This document shows, piece after piece, positions 43,667 through 52,467 of a stretch of DNA of 64,000 nucleotides. Origin of the DNA: Chitinophagaceae bacterium UBA1930 (GTDB taxonomy: Bacteria; Bacteroidota; Bacteroidia; Chitinophagales; Chitinophagaceae); contig DDFK01000002.1 in the NCBI GenBank assembly GCA_002337145.1, forward strand, positions 1,426,868-1,490,867, given 5' to 3'. Position 1 is the stretch's first letter, and every line of letters starts with the position of its first letter. Under the pieces are notes generated by a model. That model worked only from the letters and a program-made list of their open reading frames with translations, was not told the origin of the DNA and searched no databases. A program made the translations under genes and the position numbers.

Positions 43667-43996
43667 ATGCAAATGACAAACAATCTTGAAAAATTGAAAT
43701 TGTTTATGAAGGATAACGATTGGATCGATTGCCAGAACTTATCAGAAAACAGCTCTATAGAATATGACTTAGGTATTACAGGAGATGATGCAATTGATTT
43801 TATAAATGATTTTGCATTGAAATTTAATGTGGACATATGTAAATTTGATTTTGATAAATATTTCTATCCGGAAGGTGGAATGGATTTATTGACGCCGATT
43901 ATAAATATGTTCAAGAAAGATAAAATTCCACTTCAAAGAGAGCCGCTAAAAATACATCACTTGATTACTGCCATGCAATTGAGCAAGTTGGAATAA
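43667..43996 (+). CDS. DUF1493 family protein
   Basis: 109-aa cytosolic protein. IEYDLGITGDDAIDFINDFALKFNVDICKFDFDKYFYPEGG is the characteristic DUF1493 core, which resembles an acyl-carrier-like fold with a DxGxxGDD region. No signal peptide. Family members in other bacteria often stand beside toxin genes, but none is established as immunity protein here. It lies at the end of the toxin island and is followed by a strong terminator. A second ATG six bases on is equally possible as start. Confidence 0.75.
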   Translation: MQMTNNLEKLKLFMKDNDWIDCQNLSENSSIEYDLGITGDDAIDFINDFALKFNVDICKFDFDKYFYPEGGMDLLTPIINMFKKDKIPLQREPLKIHHLITAMQLSKLE

Positions 43997-44002
43997 TACA
44001 AG

Positions 44003-44036
44003 AACCAAACCACTCTATATGGAGTGGTTTGGTTTT
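44003..44036 (+). terminator. Rho-independent terminator closing the toxin island
   Basis: Perfect 13-bp stem AACCAAACCACTC (44003-44015) with GAGTGGTTTGGTT (44022-44034), a 6-base loop and a run of four Ts. It starts 7 bases after the DUF1493 stop. Confidence 0.85.
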
Positions 44037-44248
44037 ATGTGGCTTCTTTTAATGGTGCCATATACTTCGTTTTTTCTTAGCTGTTGTTTTAACAAAGGCC
44101 ACGTATGCAATAAAATCTTGTATGTAACCCACAGTTTACGTATAACTACGGTTGTGCAAACAATTTTATTCGCGTACTATGCACAGCATTTTGTAATTTT
44201 TGGGGCTCAATGCCATTGCCCTGATTTCTTAACGATCAACCCACCCTA

Positions 44249-44986
44249 ATGAAAAAGTATTGTATTACAGTTTGCCTGCTATTGCATATAACCCTGTATG
44301 CACAGGTTCAACGGCTGGCCATTCTGCCAACAACTGCACCGCTTACGGTAACCAAAACAAAGACCATACAACTCAGGTCGTTTTGCATAGACTATTTTAG
44401 GAAAAAGCCCCGTTATTACACGCAATACAATACCGTGATACCGGGTGAACAGGCAGGTATTGATGTGACAGGTGCCGATGGCAAAAAGGTTACCATTACA
44501 ATGGAAGAAGCCTTGAAAGGGGCGCAGCCTGTTTTGAAAATATATGCTGTTGGACGATACGCTGCAACCTTTGCAAGGGTAGAGGTTGTATTGAATCCCC
44601 AACGAGCCGATATCAAGAGCGTAACCATCAACACCATTCAACAATCGGTGATGCTGGCTGAAAGCCCTTCAGATAATGATGACCTGGTAGCACGCACCAT
44701 TTTTAAAACTTATGGACAAAAGATCAACCAGCAATCCTTTTGGCAAAAAGCCTTGTGTATAGAAGTGCTCAAAGTCAACAATAGATTTACAGTGGACGGT
44801 TCCGGAAAACTTGATGCAGCAACCGCAAAACTGGTAGCCGTACTGGAAAAAGAACTCTTACTGCAAGATGTAGAGGTAAACAAATTGTACAGCCTGCTGC
44901 AAAAAGGCGAGGTTACAATAAAGGAAAACGGTTCGCTTACAGAAGCAACGGTAAGTTTGCTAAAAAACCTTTTGCACAAACAATGA
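44249..44986 (+). CDS. Uncharacterised secreted protein
   Basis: 245-aa protein with a signal peptide (about residues 1-19, ending LYAQ). The middle has a beta-rich part with GADGKKVTITMEEALKG. The C-terminal part, FTVDGSGKLDAATAKLVAVLEKELLLQ then VTIKENGSLTEATVSLLKNLL, reads like two short peptidoglycan-binding-like helical repeats. No family confidently assigned. A single gene in its surroundings. Confidence 0.6.
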   Translation: MKKYCITVCLLLHITLYAQVQRLAILPTTAPLTVTKTKTIQLRSFCIDYFRKKPRYYTQYNTVIPGEQAGIDVTGADGKKVTITMEEALKGAQPVLKIYAVGRYAATFARVEVVLNPQRADIKSVTINTIQQSVMLAESPSDNDDLVARTIFKTYGQKINQQSFWQKALCIEVLKVNNRFTVDGSGKLDAATAKLVAVLEKELLLQDVEVNKLYSLLQKGEVTIKENGSLTEATVSLLKNLLHKQ

Positions 44987-45070
44987 CACAATGATATGCC
45001 TATGGCAACCAACCGATGTTTTGTCGGCTGGTATATGCATATCTTAGCAACCCAATTGAATGATTTTTCC

Positions 45071-45604
45071 ATGATACGTTTTACCAATGCATATATAGAA
45101 GTAGCCACTGTTGCAGATACGCTTGCCCTAAAAGACCTGCTCAACAATGCCTATAGGGGAGAAGCATCCAAACAGGGCTGGACAACAGAAGCCCACCTGA
45201 TAGCAGGCGATACCCGTACCGATGAACATCATGTACTACAGGCCATGCAGCAGCTCGGAAGCGTGATGCTGAAATATACCAACGAACAGCAGGAAATAAT
45301 AGGTTGTGTGAACCTGCAGCAACACGATAAAAAACTCTACCTCGGTATGTTCAGTGTATCGCCACAGGCACAAGGCGGTGGCATTGGTAAAAAACTGTTG
45401 CAGGCCGCAGAGGAATATGCCCAGCAGGTGCATTGCAACAGCATTTACATGACCGTTATATCTGTCAGGACGGAACTGATTGACTGGTACCAACGTTTTG
45501 GCTATATAGATACCGGCAAACGCAAACCCTTTGAGGAAGATGGTTTAACAGGCAGGCACTTGCAACAACTTGAATTTATGGTACTGGAAAAACAATTGGT
45601 ATAG
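45071..45604 (+). CDS. GNAT family N-acetyltransferase
   Basis: 177-aa acetyltransferase. The acetyl-CoA binding motif is LGMFSVSPQAQGGGIGKKLLQAAEEYAQQ (the QGGGIGKKLL part contacts the pyrophosphate), followed by the beta5 strand SIYMTVISVRTELIDWYQRFGY. The start at 45071 (MIRFTNAYIEVATVAD) was chosen since the upstream extension to 44996 looks non-coding. Substrate unknown. Confidence 0.82.
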   Translation: MIRFTNAYIEVATVADTLALKDLLNNAYRGEASKQGWTTEAHLIAGDTRTDEHHVLQAMQQLGSVMLKYTNEQQEIIGCVNLQQHDKKLYLGMFSVSPQAQGGGIGKKLLQAAEEYAQQVHCNSIYMTVISVRTELIDWYQRFGYIDTGKRKPFEEDGLTGRHLQQLEFMVLEKQLV

Positions 45605-45708
45605 CCATATAAAGAACAGACGTCAAATCCCAATACTACCCCGCTGCCAATCCTGTATCCATCCGTGCCGATTAATTGCTATATACTTTCAAACCGCTAT
45701 TTTCGGGC

Positions 45709-46683
45709 ATGGCATTTTTATCAGTACAGCATTTAAGTAGAACGGAAAAAGAAAACCTCACCGTAAACGATATCAGCTTTCAGCAACAGCCTTTGCAAAA
45801 AATAGCCATTGCGGGCTCAACAGGTTCTGGCAAAACAACATTGCTAAAGATGATTGCCGGCCACATCCAACCAACAGCAGGTTCCATTTTTTTTGAAGAC
45901 AAAAGGGTGATCGGACCCTTAGAACAACTTATTCCCGGTCACAAAGGCATCGCCTATTTAAGCCAGCATTTTGAACTCTTCAACAACTACTGGGTACACG
46001 AAATACTGGAAATGGCCAACAAACTTCCTGACGAAGATGCACAAAACATATACACTGTTTGCCGTGTACAGCATTTACTGAAACGCCGGACCTCTGAGCT
46101 GTCAGGTGGCGAAAAGCAACGTATTGCACTAGCAAGGCTGCTCTCCACATCGCCCAAACTATTATTGCTGGATGAACCTTTCTCCAACTTGGACATGGTA
46201 CACAAAAGCATCATCAAATCGGTCATTCACGATATAGGCACGCAACTCAATATTACCTGCATCATGGTATCGCACGATGCGTTGGACATTCTTTCCTGGG
46301 CCGATACCATTATGGTAATGAAAGATGGTGCCATTATACAAACCGGTACTGCCGAAGAGGTGTACAGGAAACCTGTAAACGAATACTGTGCAGGTCTTTT
46401 GGGCAATTACAATCTAATAGACTTTACCCGTTTTACCAGCTTTAGCCCGGTTGCCGTAAATGGTAAACAGGCCATGGTAAGACCCGAACAGTTTATCCTC
46501 ACCCAACAGCCAACCGGCAACTCGGTACAGGGCACTGTTACAAAAATTGTTTTCTGGGGCAGTTACTACACGGCAGATGTATCGGTACAGCATCAAACCT
46601 TTACCGTAAAACTGGATATGCCCCATTTGACTCCGGGCGATACGGTTTACCTATCCATAACAGCACCCATCTGGTTCTTATAA
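45709..46683 (+). CDS. ABC transporter ATP-binding protein with TOBE-like C-terminus
   Basis: 324-aa ATPase. The Walker A is GSTGSGKTTL, the Q-loop follows in YLSQHFELF, the signature is LSGGEKQRIALARLL, Walker B is LLLLDEPFSNLD, and the switch histidine is in VSHDA. The C-terminal 90 residues (AMVRPEQFILTQQP, GTVTKIVFWGSYYTADVSV) form a TOBE-like domain as in importers of the PotA, CysA or FbpC kind, where MRPE is a typical motif. No permease or binding protein is adjacent. Length agrees with that importer group. Confidence 0.82.
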   Translation: MAFLSVQHLSRTEKENLTVNDISFQQQPLQKIAIAGSTGSGKTTLLKMIAGHIQPTAGSIFFEDKRVIGPLEQLIPGHKGIAYLSQHFELFNNYWVHEILEMANKLPDEDAQNIYTVCRVQHLLKRRTSELSGGEKQRIALARLLSTSPKLLLLDEPFSNLDMVHKSIIKSVIHDIGTQLNITCIMVSHDALDILSWADTIMVMKDGAIIQTGTAEEVYRKPVNEYCAGLLGNYNLIDFTRFTSFSPVAVNGKQAMVRPEQFILTQQPTGNSVQGTVTKIVFWGSYYTADVSVQHQTFTVKLDMPHLTPGDTVYLSITAPIWFL

Positions 46684-46781
46684 CCGAAAATTAAGGCCAA
46701 ACATTTCAGTTTGTAAAAAAGAAAGGATAGCTTTAAGAGCCATTCCATAGGGGATTGCTTTAACCAACCAAAACAACAAAT

Positions 46782-47297
46782 ATGAAAAAAATGCTTTTTG
46801 CTGTAGTAACAGCAACAGTTTGTCTTTGCTATGGCTGCAAAGAAATGAACCATGCACCTGCAGCCCAAGATGCAAATGCCCAAAAATACAAAGCTGCCAA
46901 TGGCGAAATATACAAAGCCATTGAAACGGGCGATGTAAGTAAGCTGGACAGCTTTATTGCCAAAGATGCCGTAGACCATGGTGCCGGCGGGCCGCAGGAC
47001 CTGGTAGGCCTCGAAGGCATCAAGAAAATGCTGGGCAGTATGCACAACCAATTCAAGAACCTAAAGATGGAAAGACTGTCAACCGCAGTGGATGGCGATA
47101 TTGTTTTTGAAAGGGTAAGGATGACAGGCACCTGCACATCGGCCGACGCAGGCATGCCAGTAGGCACAAATATAGACATGACCAGCATTGATGTAACCAA
47201 ATGGAAAGATGGAAAAGCCGTTGAGCACTGGAGTTATATGGACCCGCGTGACATGATGAAGATGATGCCACCACCACCTCCGCCAGCAACCAAATAA
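46782..47297 (+). CDS. NTF2/SnoaL-like lipoprotein
   Basis: 171-aa protein with a lipoprotein leader (CLCYGC, Cys19). The body fits the NTF2-like cone fold: YKAIETGDVSKLDSFIAKDAVDHG then LVGLEGIKKMLGSMHNQFKNLKME and VTKWKDGKAVEHWSYMDPRDMM. Most SnoaL-like proteins of this size bind small hydrophobic ligands or act as cyclase-like enzymes. The role here is unknown. Followed by a clear terminator. Confidence 0.75.
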   Translation: MKKMLFAVVTATVCLCYGCKEMNHAPAAQDANAQKYKAANGEIYKAIETGDVSKLDSFIAKDAVDHGAGGPQDLVGLEGIKKMLGSMHNQFKNLKMERLSTAVDGDIVFERVRMTGTCTSADAGMPVGTNIDMTSIDVTKWKDGKAVEHWSYMDPRDMMKMMPPPPPPATK

Positions 47298-47316
47298 TGG
47301 CCTATACATTCTGATG

Positions 47317-47353
47317 CACTGTTCCGCAAACACCATGCGGAACAGTGTTGTTT
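47317..47353 (+). terminator. Rho-independent terminator
   Basis: Perfect 12-bp stem CACTGTTCCGCA/TGCGGAACAGTG (47317-47328 and 47336-47347) with a 7-base loop, followed by a T-rich TTGTTT. It lies 20 bases after the NTF2-like gene. Confidence 0.8.
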
Positions 47354-47655
47354 ATAGGCATAACGGTTACATACTGCTATGCATCCAACCAATATAAGGT
47401 AAGTGATCAGGCATACTGAAAAATAGATGGTACACTTATAGTTAGCATAACAAAGGCAAAGCCTTTACTTAGTATCCTTCGTGCCTTTGTGGCAACAAAA
47501 CTTAAAATATGGATCCCTTTTCATTCAAGCAATGGCTTTCTTTATTGGTTATTTAATACAGCATAACCCTATTTGTTATAAGGCATTCGTATATTGCCTG
47601 CCCTGTAATAAATAGTAGGAAATGTATTCTATTTAAACCCAGTACAGCAAGCTGC
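47354..47655. other. 302-bp gap without a gene
   Basis: No coding potential seen. CCTTCGTGCCTTTGTGG (47476-47492) is a copy of the CACAAAGGCAC-type motif also found near 23.99-24.06 kb. Confidence 0.4.
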
Positions 47656-48195
47656 ATGATTAAGTTAGCCTATTTTGAAGAAACGGATTTCAAGCAATTG
47701 ATGCAATGGATAAACACCGAAGAGCTATTGCTTAATTGGAGCGGCAGGATGTTTTCCTTTCCGTTAACAGAAGAAAGCCTGAGCTGGTACCTGAGTGACA
47801 CAAACGATATGGCCAGTTCCGAAGCATTTATTTATAAAGCCATTGACGAAGCGGGGAATGTAGTGGGGCATATTTCGCTGGGCAGCATAAGTACCACCAA
47901 TAAAAGTGCAAGGATAAGCAGGGTATATGTAGATGCGGCCGCAAGGGGCAAGGGTATATGCAGCGATATGGTGAAAGCCGTGTTGGAAATTGGCTTCGAA
48001 CAACTGAAACTGCATCGCATAAGTCTGGGTGTGTATGATACCAACAAAGCCGCCACTGCCTGCTACGAAAAAGCAGGTTTAAAAATTGAAGGCATACACA
48101 GGCATATATTATTGCAGAATGGTGTTTATTGGAGCAATATTGAAATGGCCATACTAGAAGACGAATGGCGTGCACAGCAACAACTGGCTATATGA
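47656..48195 (+). CDS. GNAT family N-acetyltransferase, RimJ/RimL type
   Basis: 179-aa acetyltransferase. The acetyl-CoA binding motif is RISRVYVDAAARGKGICSDMVKAVLEIGFEQL, in which RGKGICS contacts the cofactor. LHRISLGVYDTNKAATACYEKAGLKIEGIHR is the classical beta5-alpha5 block of the RimJ-type branch. Its stop overlaps the start of the next gene (ATGA), implying coupling. Substrate unknown. Confidence 0.85.
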   Translation: MIKLAYFEETDFKQLMQWINTEELLLNWSGRMFSFPLTEESLSWYLSDTNDMASSEAFIYKAIDEAGNVVGHISLGSISTTNKSARISRVYVDAAARGKGICSDMVKAVLEIGFEQLKLHRISLGVYDTNKAATACYEKAGLKIEGIHRHILLQNGVYWSNIEMAILEDEWRAQQQLAI

Positions 48196-48653
48196 AACAG
48201 GCAATAACCATAATGGCACTTGGCATAATGATTTGCACCTATGCAATGGATGGCAATAAAGCCATGGCCAATAAAAGGCAAGCAATACAAGATACCATAC
48301 CACAATATCTGTTTGGCAGTTTTATGGATGATTATGGCATTCAATACACCATTACCGATAGTTTGTGGATACAGCTGCCCAATATACGGTACCATATTAT
48401 TGAATGGAACGCACAACAGCAGTATATCATTGCCAGGAACGATACTGCCAACAAATCGGACAAGGGCCTGTACACCAGGATAGATTACATGGACTTTAAA
48501 AACATGGAACCCTATAGATGGGGCTTTTGCCTAACCGTGTACGATGCATTCACTGATTCTGTCGCAATATTTGCCACTCCGGCTGACAGGCTCAATCCCA
48601 AAAAGGGCTGTAACGGCTATCCGTTTTCCCGTATGAAAAAAATAGGACAATAA
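48192..48653 (+). CDS. Uncharacterised secreted protein
   Basis: 153-aa protein starting at ATG 48192, which overlaps the GNAT gene's TGA. The leader (MKQAITIMALGIMICTYAM) is hydrophobic, so export is likely. The rest includes DTIPQYLFGSFMDDYGIQYT and WIQLPNIRYHIIEWNAQQQY, which read like a small lipocalin-like or beta-sandwich domain; no family is recognised. Two cysteines are near the middle and C-terminus. Confidence 0.6.
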   Translation: MKQAITIMALGIMICTYAMDGNKAMANKRQAIQDTIPQYLFGSFMDDYGIQYTITDSLWIQLPNIRYHIIEWNAQQQYIIARNDTANKSDKGLYTRIDYMDFKNMEPYRWGFCLTVYDAFTDSVAIFATPADRLNPKKGCNGYPFSRMKKIGQ

Positions 48654-48738
48654 CAGCCAGCCATTGTGCAATTCGTTAAAGTTTGGCATCTGTTGCTGCA
48701 TGGCACTTTCATTGTGTTAACATTTTAAAACAGGTATC

Positions 48739-49218
48739 ATGAAAAAGATAGCTTTGGCCATAATGCTTATGGCAGTACTGGTTTGTGTATTACATGCACA
48801 GGACAACAAAAAGGATAATGCACAACAGCAATTGGCCACGGCCATACAGCAACAACGGTATATTTTCAATGCACAGTCTGCTTCGCCTGCAGGTGGTGGC
48901 ACAAGACAGCTTACTTCCGAATACAATATAAAAGTGGTAAAAGATTCTGTCATCAGCTTCCTGCCATATTTTGGACGTGTGTACACGGCACCCATGCCAG
49001 GCGATGATGGCGGCATCAAGTTCACTTCGGTAAAATTTGACTATACAGTTGTGGCAGGCAAAAAAGGTGGCTGGACGGTTTCCATTAAACCCAAAGATGC
49101 AGAAGATATACGGGAGCTAACCATCAGCATTTCAAAAAACGGTTACAGCACAGTGCAGGTAATAAGCAATACCCGGCAGGCCATTTCATTTTATGGTGAA
49201 GTAATTCCTGTTAAGTAA
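48739..49218 (+). CDS. DUF4251 family secreted protein
   Basis: 159-aa protein with a signal peptide (about residues 1-21, ending LHAQ). The DUF4251 pattern is seen: QRYIFNAQSASPAGGGTRQLT, YNIKVVKDSVISFLPYFGRVY and GIKFTSVKFDY, with a closing AISFYGEVIPV. Role unknown; family members are abundant in Bacteroidetes. It stands alone between the small secreted gene and a minus-strand pair. Confidence 0.82.
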   Translation: MKKIALAIMLMAVLVCVLHAQDNKKDNAQQQLATAIQQQRYIFNAQSASPAGGGTRQLTSEYNIKVVKDSVISFLPYFGRVYTAPMPGDDGGIKFTSVKFDYTVVAGKKGGWTVSIKPKDAEDIRELTISISKNGYSTVQVISNTRQAISFYGEVIPVK

Positions 49219-49238
49219 CAGATCCTCAAAAAATATCG

Positions 49239-49550
49239 CTAAAAAGCATAATCCCTTTCAACAAGACATATCCTTGTTTTATACGAAGCATACCATTTTT
49301 CCCTGCCCAGCTTTTGGGCAAGCAAATGTTCCGAAACCTGTTTCCAGTTCTTAATGTCATCTACTGTTTGCCAATACGAAACAGTAATGCCCAATTGCTG
49401 CCTTGCACTTTCTACACCCAAATAACCAGGTTGGCTGGCAGCAAGTTCCATCATCTGTTCGGCCATGGCAGCATAGCCATCGTCAATATCTGTCCGCAAC
49501 GATGTGAATATAACAGCATAATAAGGTGGGGCAGGTGTTGTTGCAATCAT
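49239..49550 (-). CDS. Antibiotic biosynthesis monooxygenase (ABM) domain protein
   Basis: 103-aa dimeric alpha-beta barrel protein. Seen: YYAVIFTSLRTDIDDGYAAM, MMELAASQPGYLGVESARQ and VSYWQTVDDIKNWKQVSEH with a conserved Trp. The gene starts with ATG at 49550, one base past the stop of coaE on the same strand, so the two are probably translated together. The substrate of ABM proteins varies (haem or quinone-like compounds) and cannot be told. Confidence 0.82.
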   Translation of the reverse strand: MIATTPAPPYYAVIFTSLRTDIDDGYAAMAEQMMELAASQPGYLGVESARQQLGITVSYWQTVDDIKNWKQVSEHLLAQKLGREKWYASYKTRICLVERDYAF

Positions 49551-49551
49551 G

Positions 49552-50145
49552 TTAGGTATGTTTGGCCAGTTCAATAAATTTTTCGTGGAATGCCAGTACT
49601 TGCGGCACTACCAATTGCTGCTCATCATTTACAATTACAAAATCGCAAAGCTTCATTTTCAGGTGCTCATCAATCTGCTTGCTCATACGGTTCAGTACAT
49701 CCTGCCTACCCACATGGTCACGCTGCATAACACGCTGAATGCGTATTGCCTGTGGTGTGTAAACGCCTATTAAATAATCAAGGTTAAAAGCCGAACCCGC
49801 TTCAAACATCAATGCTGCTTCCTTAATGGTATAGGGCGATTGTTGTTGGGCCGTCCAGGCGATGCCCCTTGCAATGGCAGCGGGATGCACGATTGCATTC
49901 AATACATCCAGGCGGTGCTTGTCGCGGAACACAATATCCGATAGGTACTTCCTGTTCAGCTTGCCATCTGTGTACACTTCTTGTCCAAATTCTTTTTGCA
50001 GTGCCAACTTTAAATCCGCATCTTCTTCCATAACTTTCTTGGCCTCACTGTCTGCATCAAATACAGGTATGCCCAATACCTTGAAAATATTGGCCACGGT
50101 ACTTTTGCCCGAACCGATGCCACCTGTTATGCCTACCTTGATCAT
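49552..50145 (-). CDS. coaE: Dephospho-CoA kinase
   Basis: 197-aa P-loop kinase carrying out the last step of coenzyme A synthesis, adding a phosphate to the 3'-OH of dephospho-CoA. Walker A is GITGGIGSGKST (residues 5-16), followed by PVFDADSEAKKVME (substrate-side DAD). HPAAIARGIAW and VYTPQAIRIQRVMQRDHVGRQ with its Arg cluster (the lid) are also present. Full length. The ABM gene follows at once. Confidence 0.93.
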   Translation of the reverse strand: MIKVGITGGIGSGKSTVANIFKVLGIPVFDADSEAKKVMEEDADLKLALQKEFGQEVYTDGKLNRKYLSDIVFRDKHRLDVLNAIVHPAAIARGIAWTAQQQSPYTIKEAALMFEAGSAFNLDYLIGVYTPQAIRIQRVMQRDHVGRQDVLNRMSKQIDEHLKMKLCDFVIVNDEQQLVVPQVLAFHEKFIELAKHT

Positions 50146-50358
50146 GCTGCTAAATTATACAATAAAACTTGCCCAATAAACTAAGGTGAAGAATGATATG
50201 TATGAATGATCAGGTTGAAAATGCAGTGAGATGAAAATAAAATCAGTTCTGATATTAGTGCGGCCATATTCCACAGTTGATGGGTGCGACGCCTATGCAG
50301 CCCAACCGTGTACGCAGCCAAATACATAAAAAATACGTTTCAATTAACAGCCCCGCTT

Positions 50359-50366
50359 TATCTTTA
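50359..50366 (+). promoter_or_regulatory. Candidate -7 element of the FBPase gene
   Basis: TATCTTTA lies 20 bases before the start codon and matches TAnnTTTG at seven of eight positions. No convincing -33 element was found. Confidence 0.3.
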
Positions 50367-50385
50367 CCACAAACGAGAAACTGCT

Positions 50386-51396
50386 ATGCTTATTAACAGA
50401 AATATTTTGACGCTGGATGAATTTACCATCCAACAGATGCGTGGTTTTCCTGCTGCCACCGGCGAACTGAGCTCTTTGTTGCGTGATATTGGCCTTGCTG
50501 CCAAACGTGTGAATGTGGAAGTGAACAAAGCCGGACTGGTAGACATATTGGGCGATTACGGTACCACCAATGTGCAGGGCGAGGAAGTGAAGAAATTGGA
50601 CATTTATGCCAACAACCAATTTGTGGGCGTACTGAAACATGGCATTAGCTGTGCAGGTATTGCCAGCGAGGAACTTGATGACATTGTAGTGTTTAACGAC
50701 GAGGTGAGCAACAACAGCAAATACATCTGCATGTTTGACCCCTTGGACGGTAGCGGTAATATTGACGTGAACATTTCCATTGGTACCATTTTCTGCATCT
50801 ACAAAAGGGTGAGCGAACTGGGTAAACCATGTACCAAGGAAGACTTCTTGCAACCTGGTAACAGACAAGTAGCAGCGGGTTATGTAATTTATGGCAGCAG
50901 TACCATGTTTGTGTATGCTACCAGGAGAGGTGTAAACGGTTTTACGCTTGACCAGGCAATTGGTGAGTTTAGCCTGAGCCACCCCGACATTAAATGCCCG
51001 CCCGATGGCAAGATATATTCCGTGAACCACGGCAACTTTTTTCAATATGAAAAAGGTGTGAAAGAATACATTACTGCCTGCCAGAAAAAAGACAAATCGA
51101 ACGGGGGGCCATACACCCAACGTTATATAGGAAGCATGGTAGCCGATGTGCACCGCAACCTGATAAAGGGCGGCATATTTACTTACCCCGGAACTATTGA
51201 CAAGCCAAAAGGCAAGCTGCGTCTGTTATACGAGTGCAACCCCTTTGCCTTTATTGTGGAGATTGCCGGTGGAAGGGCCACGGATGGCACCAGGCGTATC
51301 ATGGACATTAAGCCTACGGAACTGCATCAGCGTACCCCTTTCTTTGTTGGCAGCAAGAATATGATGGACGAACTGGATACCTATCTTGTTCAATAA
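50386..51396 (+). CDS. fbp: Fructose-1,6-bisphosphatase class I
   Basis: 336-aa cytosolic enzyme of gluconeogenesis, removing the 1-phosphate from fructose-1,6-bisphosphate with Mg2+. The metal and active site are seen as MFDPLDGSGNIDVNISIGTIF. KGGIFTYPGT, KLRLLYECNPFAFIVEIAGG and the closing GRATDGTRRIMDIKPTELHQR are diagnostic for class I. The start at 50386 (MLINRNILTLDEF) was chosen over upstream options, which look non-coding and would overlap a TATCTTTA element. Confidence 0.95.
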   Translation: MLINRNILTLDEFTIQQMRGFPAATGELSSLLRDIGLAAKRVNVEVNKAGLVDILGDYGTTNVQGEEVKKLDIYANNQFVGVLKHGISCAGIASEELDDIVVFNDEVSNNSKYICMFDPLDGSGNIDVNISIGTIFCIYKRVSELGKPCTKEDFLQPGNRQVAAGYVIYGSSTMFVYATRRGVNGFTLDQAIGEFSLSHPDIKCPPDGKIYSVNHGNFFQYEKGVKEYITACQKKDKSNGGPYTQRYIGSMVADVHRNLIKGGIFTYPGTIDKPKGKLRLLYECNPFAFIVEIAGGRATDGTRRIMDIKPTELHQRTPFFVGSKNMMDELDTYLVQ

Positions 51397-51438
51397 TGAA
51401 TGGTACGATTGTTGGCTCTTTGCCATAAAACATGACCT

Positions 51439-51939
51439 ATGAAATGGACAAAAGCCATTGTTGTTGCAGCCAGTGCCAGCCTGTGCCTATGCAACTGCTC
51501 CAGCAGCTCTAAAACTACTGCACCGGCAATAGTGGACGATAGCAGGAGTGTACGCAGGATTGAAAAAGAAGTGGTGCGTTTGGTAAATGAGTACAGGCAA
51601 AGCAAGGGCCTTAAACCTTTGAAAGTGGCAGACGAAATAACTGTAGAGGCGGAAAAGCACAGCGAGAACATGGGCAGAAAGAAAGTGGCTTTTGGGCATG
51701 GCGGCTTTGATGCACGTTATAGCCGTATACGAAAGGCATTGCCAGGTATTGGCGGTGGTGCGGAAAACGTGGCCTATGGCAATATAAGCGTGGCAGATAT
51801 TGTGAAAGGCTGGATAAACAGTCCCGGGCACAGGAAAAACATGGAGGGCCTTTTCAATGTTACAGGTGTGGGTGTTTACCGCGACAATAAGGGCGTACTG
51901 TTTTATACGCAACTATTCTTTAATCAAATACGACCTTAA
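51439..51939 (+). CDS. CAP (SCP/PR-1) domain lipoprotein
   Basis: 166-aa protein with a lipobox (LCNC, Cys20). The CAP fold is clear: VRLVNEYRQSKGLKPLKVADEIT, then AEKHSENMGRKK, FGHGGF (first His), GGGAENVAYGN with Glu, and VKGWINSPGHRKNMEG with the second His. Bacterial members have unknown or protease-like roles. It starts a row of three small envelope proteins (51.4-52.9 kb) on the plus strand, each 10 bases or less from the next. Confidence 0.85.
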   Translation: MKWTKAIVVAASASLCLCNCSSSSKTTAPAIVDDSRSVRRIEKEVVRLVNEYRQSKGLKPLKVADEITVEAEKHSENMGRKKVAFGHGGFDARYSRIRKALPGIGGGAENVAYGNISVADIVKGWINSPGHRKNMEGLFNVTGVGVYRDNKGVLFYTQLFFNQIRP

Positions 51940-51946
51940 GTTCTAA

Positions 51947-52459
51947 ATGAAACAAACCTTAATTGTTATTGTATTGGTGATGGCCTGCTCGTTAAAGATG
52001 CAGGCACAGGATAAAATAAAGGAACAGTTGTTTTATTATAGCCCCAAGGGGCTATCGTTCATTCCACCGCTATCAAAACCAGGGCTGGTGTACAATGGGC
52101 ATTTATACGTTGGCAAGAAGAAGCTGGGCTACCTGTTTAACGAACTGCACGATTTGAAACTGGATATATTTTTCATGAAGTACAAGAGCAACAAGACATC
52201 TGCCGACATACTCACTTTTGTTGGCGGCTTTGCCTTGCCCATTGCCAATATCTTCATTTCCACCAACCAGGGCCGGATAAACTGGTGGCTGCTTGGTGCA
52301 AGCGTTGCACTGAACGGTACCGGTGGCTATTTGAATATGCAGGCACAAAAGAACCTGTTACTGGCATCTATGTATTATGATCAAAAAATGGGTTACCAGC
52401 ACAATGCCTATGTACCACAGCAACCAACTGTGGGCATTGCCATTCCGTTAACCAAATAA
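51947..52459 (+). CDS. Uncharacterised secreted protein
   Basis: 170-aa protein with a signal peptide (about residues 1-20, ending MQAQ). A central charged region (YVGKKKLGYLFNELHDLKLD) is followed by one or two hydrophobic segments (ADILTFVGGFALPIANIFIS and WWLLGASVALNGTGGYL). It starts 7 bases after the CAP gene, so they are likely co-transcribed. No family recognised. Confidence 0.6.
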   Translation: MKQTLIVIVLVMACSLKMQAQDKIKEQLFYYSPKGLSFIPPLSKPGLVYNGHLYVGKKKLGYLFNELHDLKLDIFFMKYKSNKTSADILTFVGGFALPIANIFISTNQGRINWWLLGASVALNGTGGYLNMQAQKNLLLASMYYDQKMGYQHNAYVPQQPTVGIAIPLTK

Positions 52460-52467
52460 ATGTGTAT

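Noticed and set aside
27407..44036. Toxin island as a prophage or T6SS locus
   Set aside because: No integrase, capsid, tail, sheath, VgrG or Hcp-like gene was seen; both Rhs fronts are of the secreted Bacteroidetes type.
44019..44249. 76-aa hydrophobic frame just before the 44249 gene
   Set aside because: It begins inside the terminator at 44003-44036, and its composition looks like translated A+T-rich non-coding DNA.
50344..51153. 269-aa minus-strand frame
   Set aside because: Antisense shadow of the FBPase gene.
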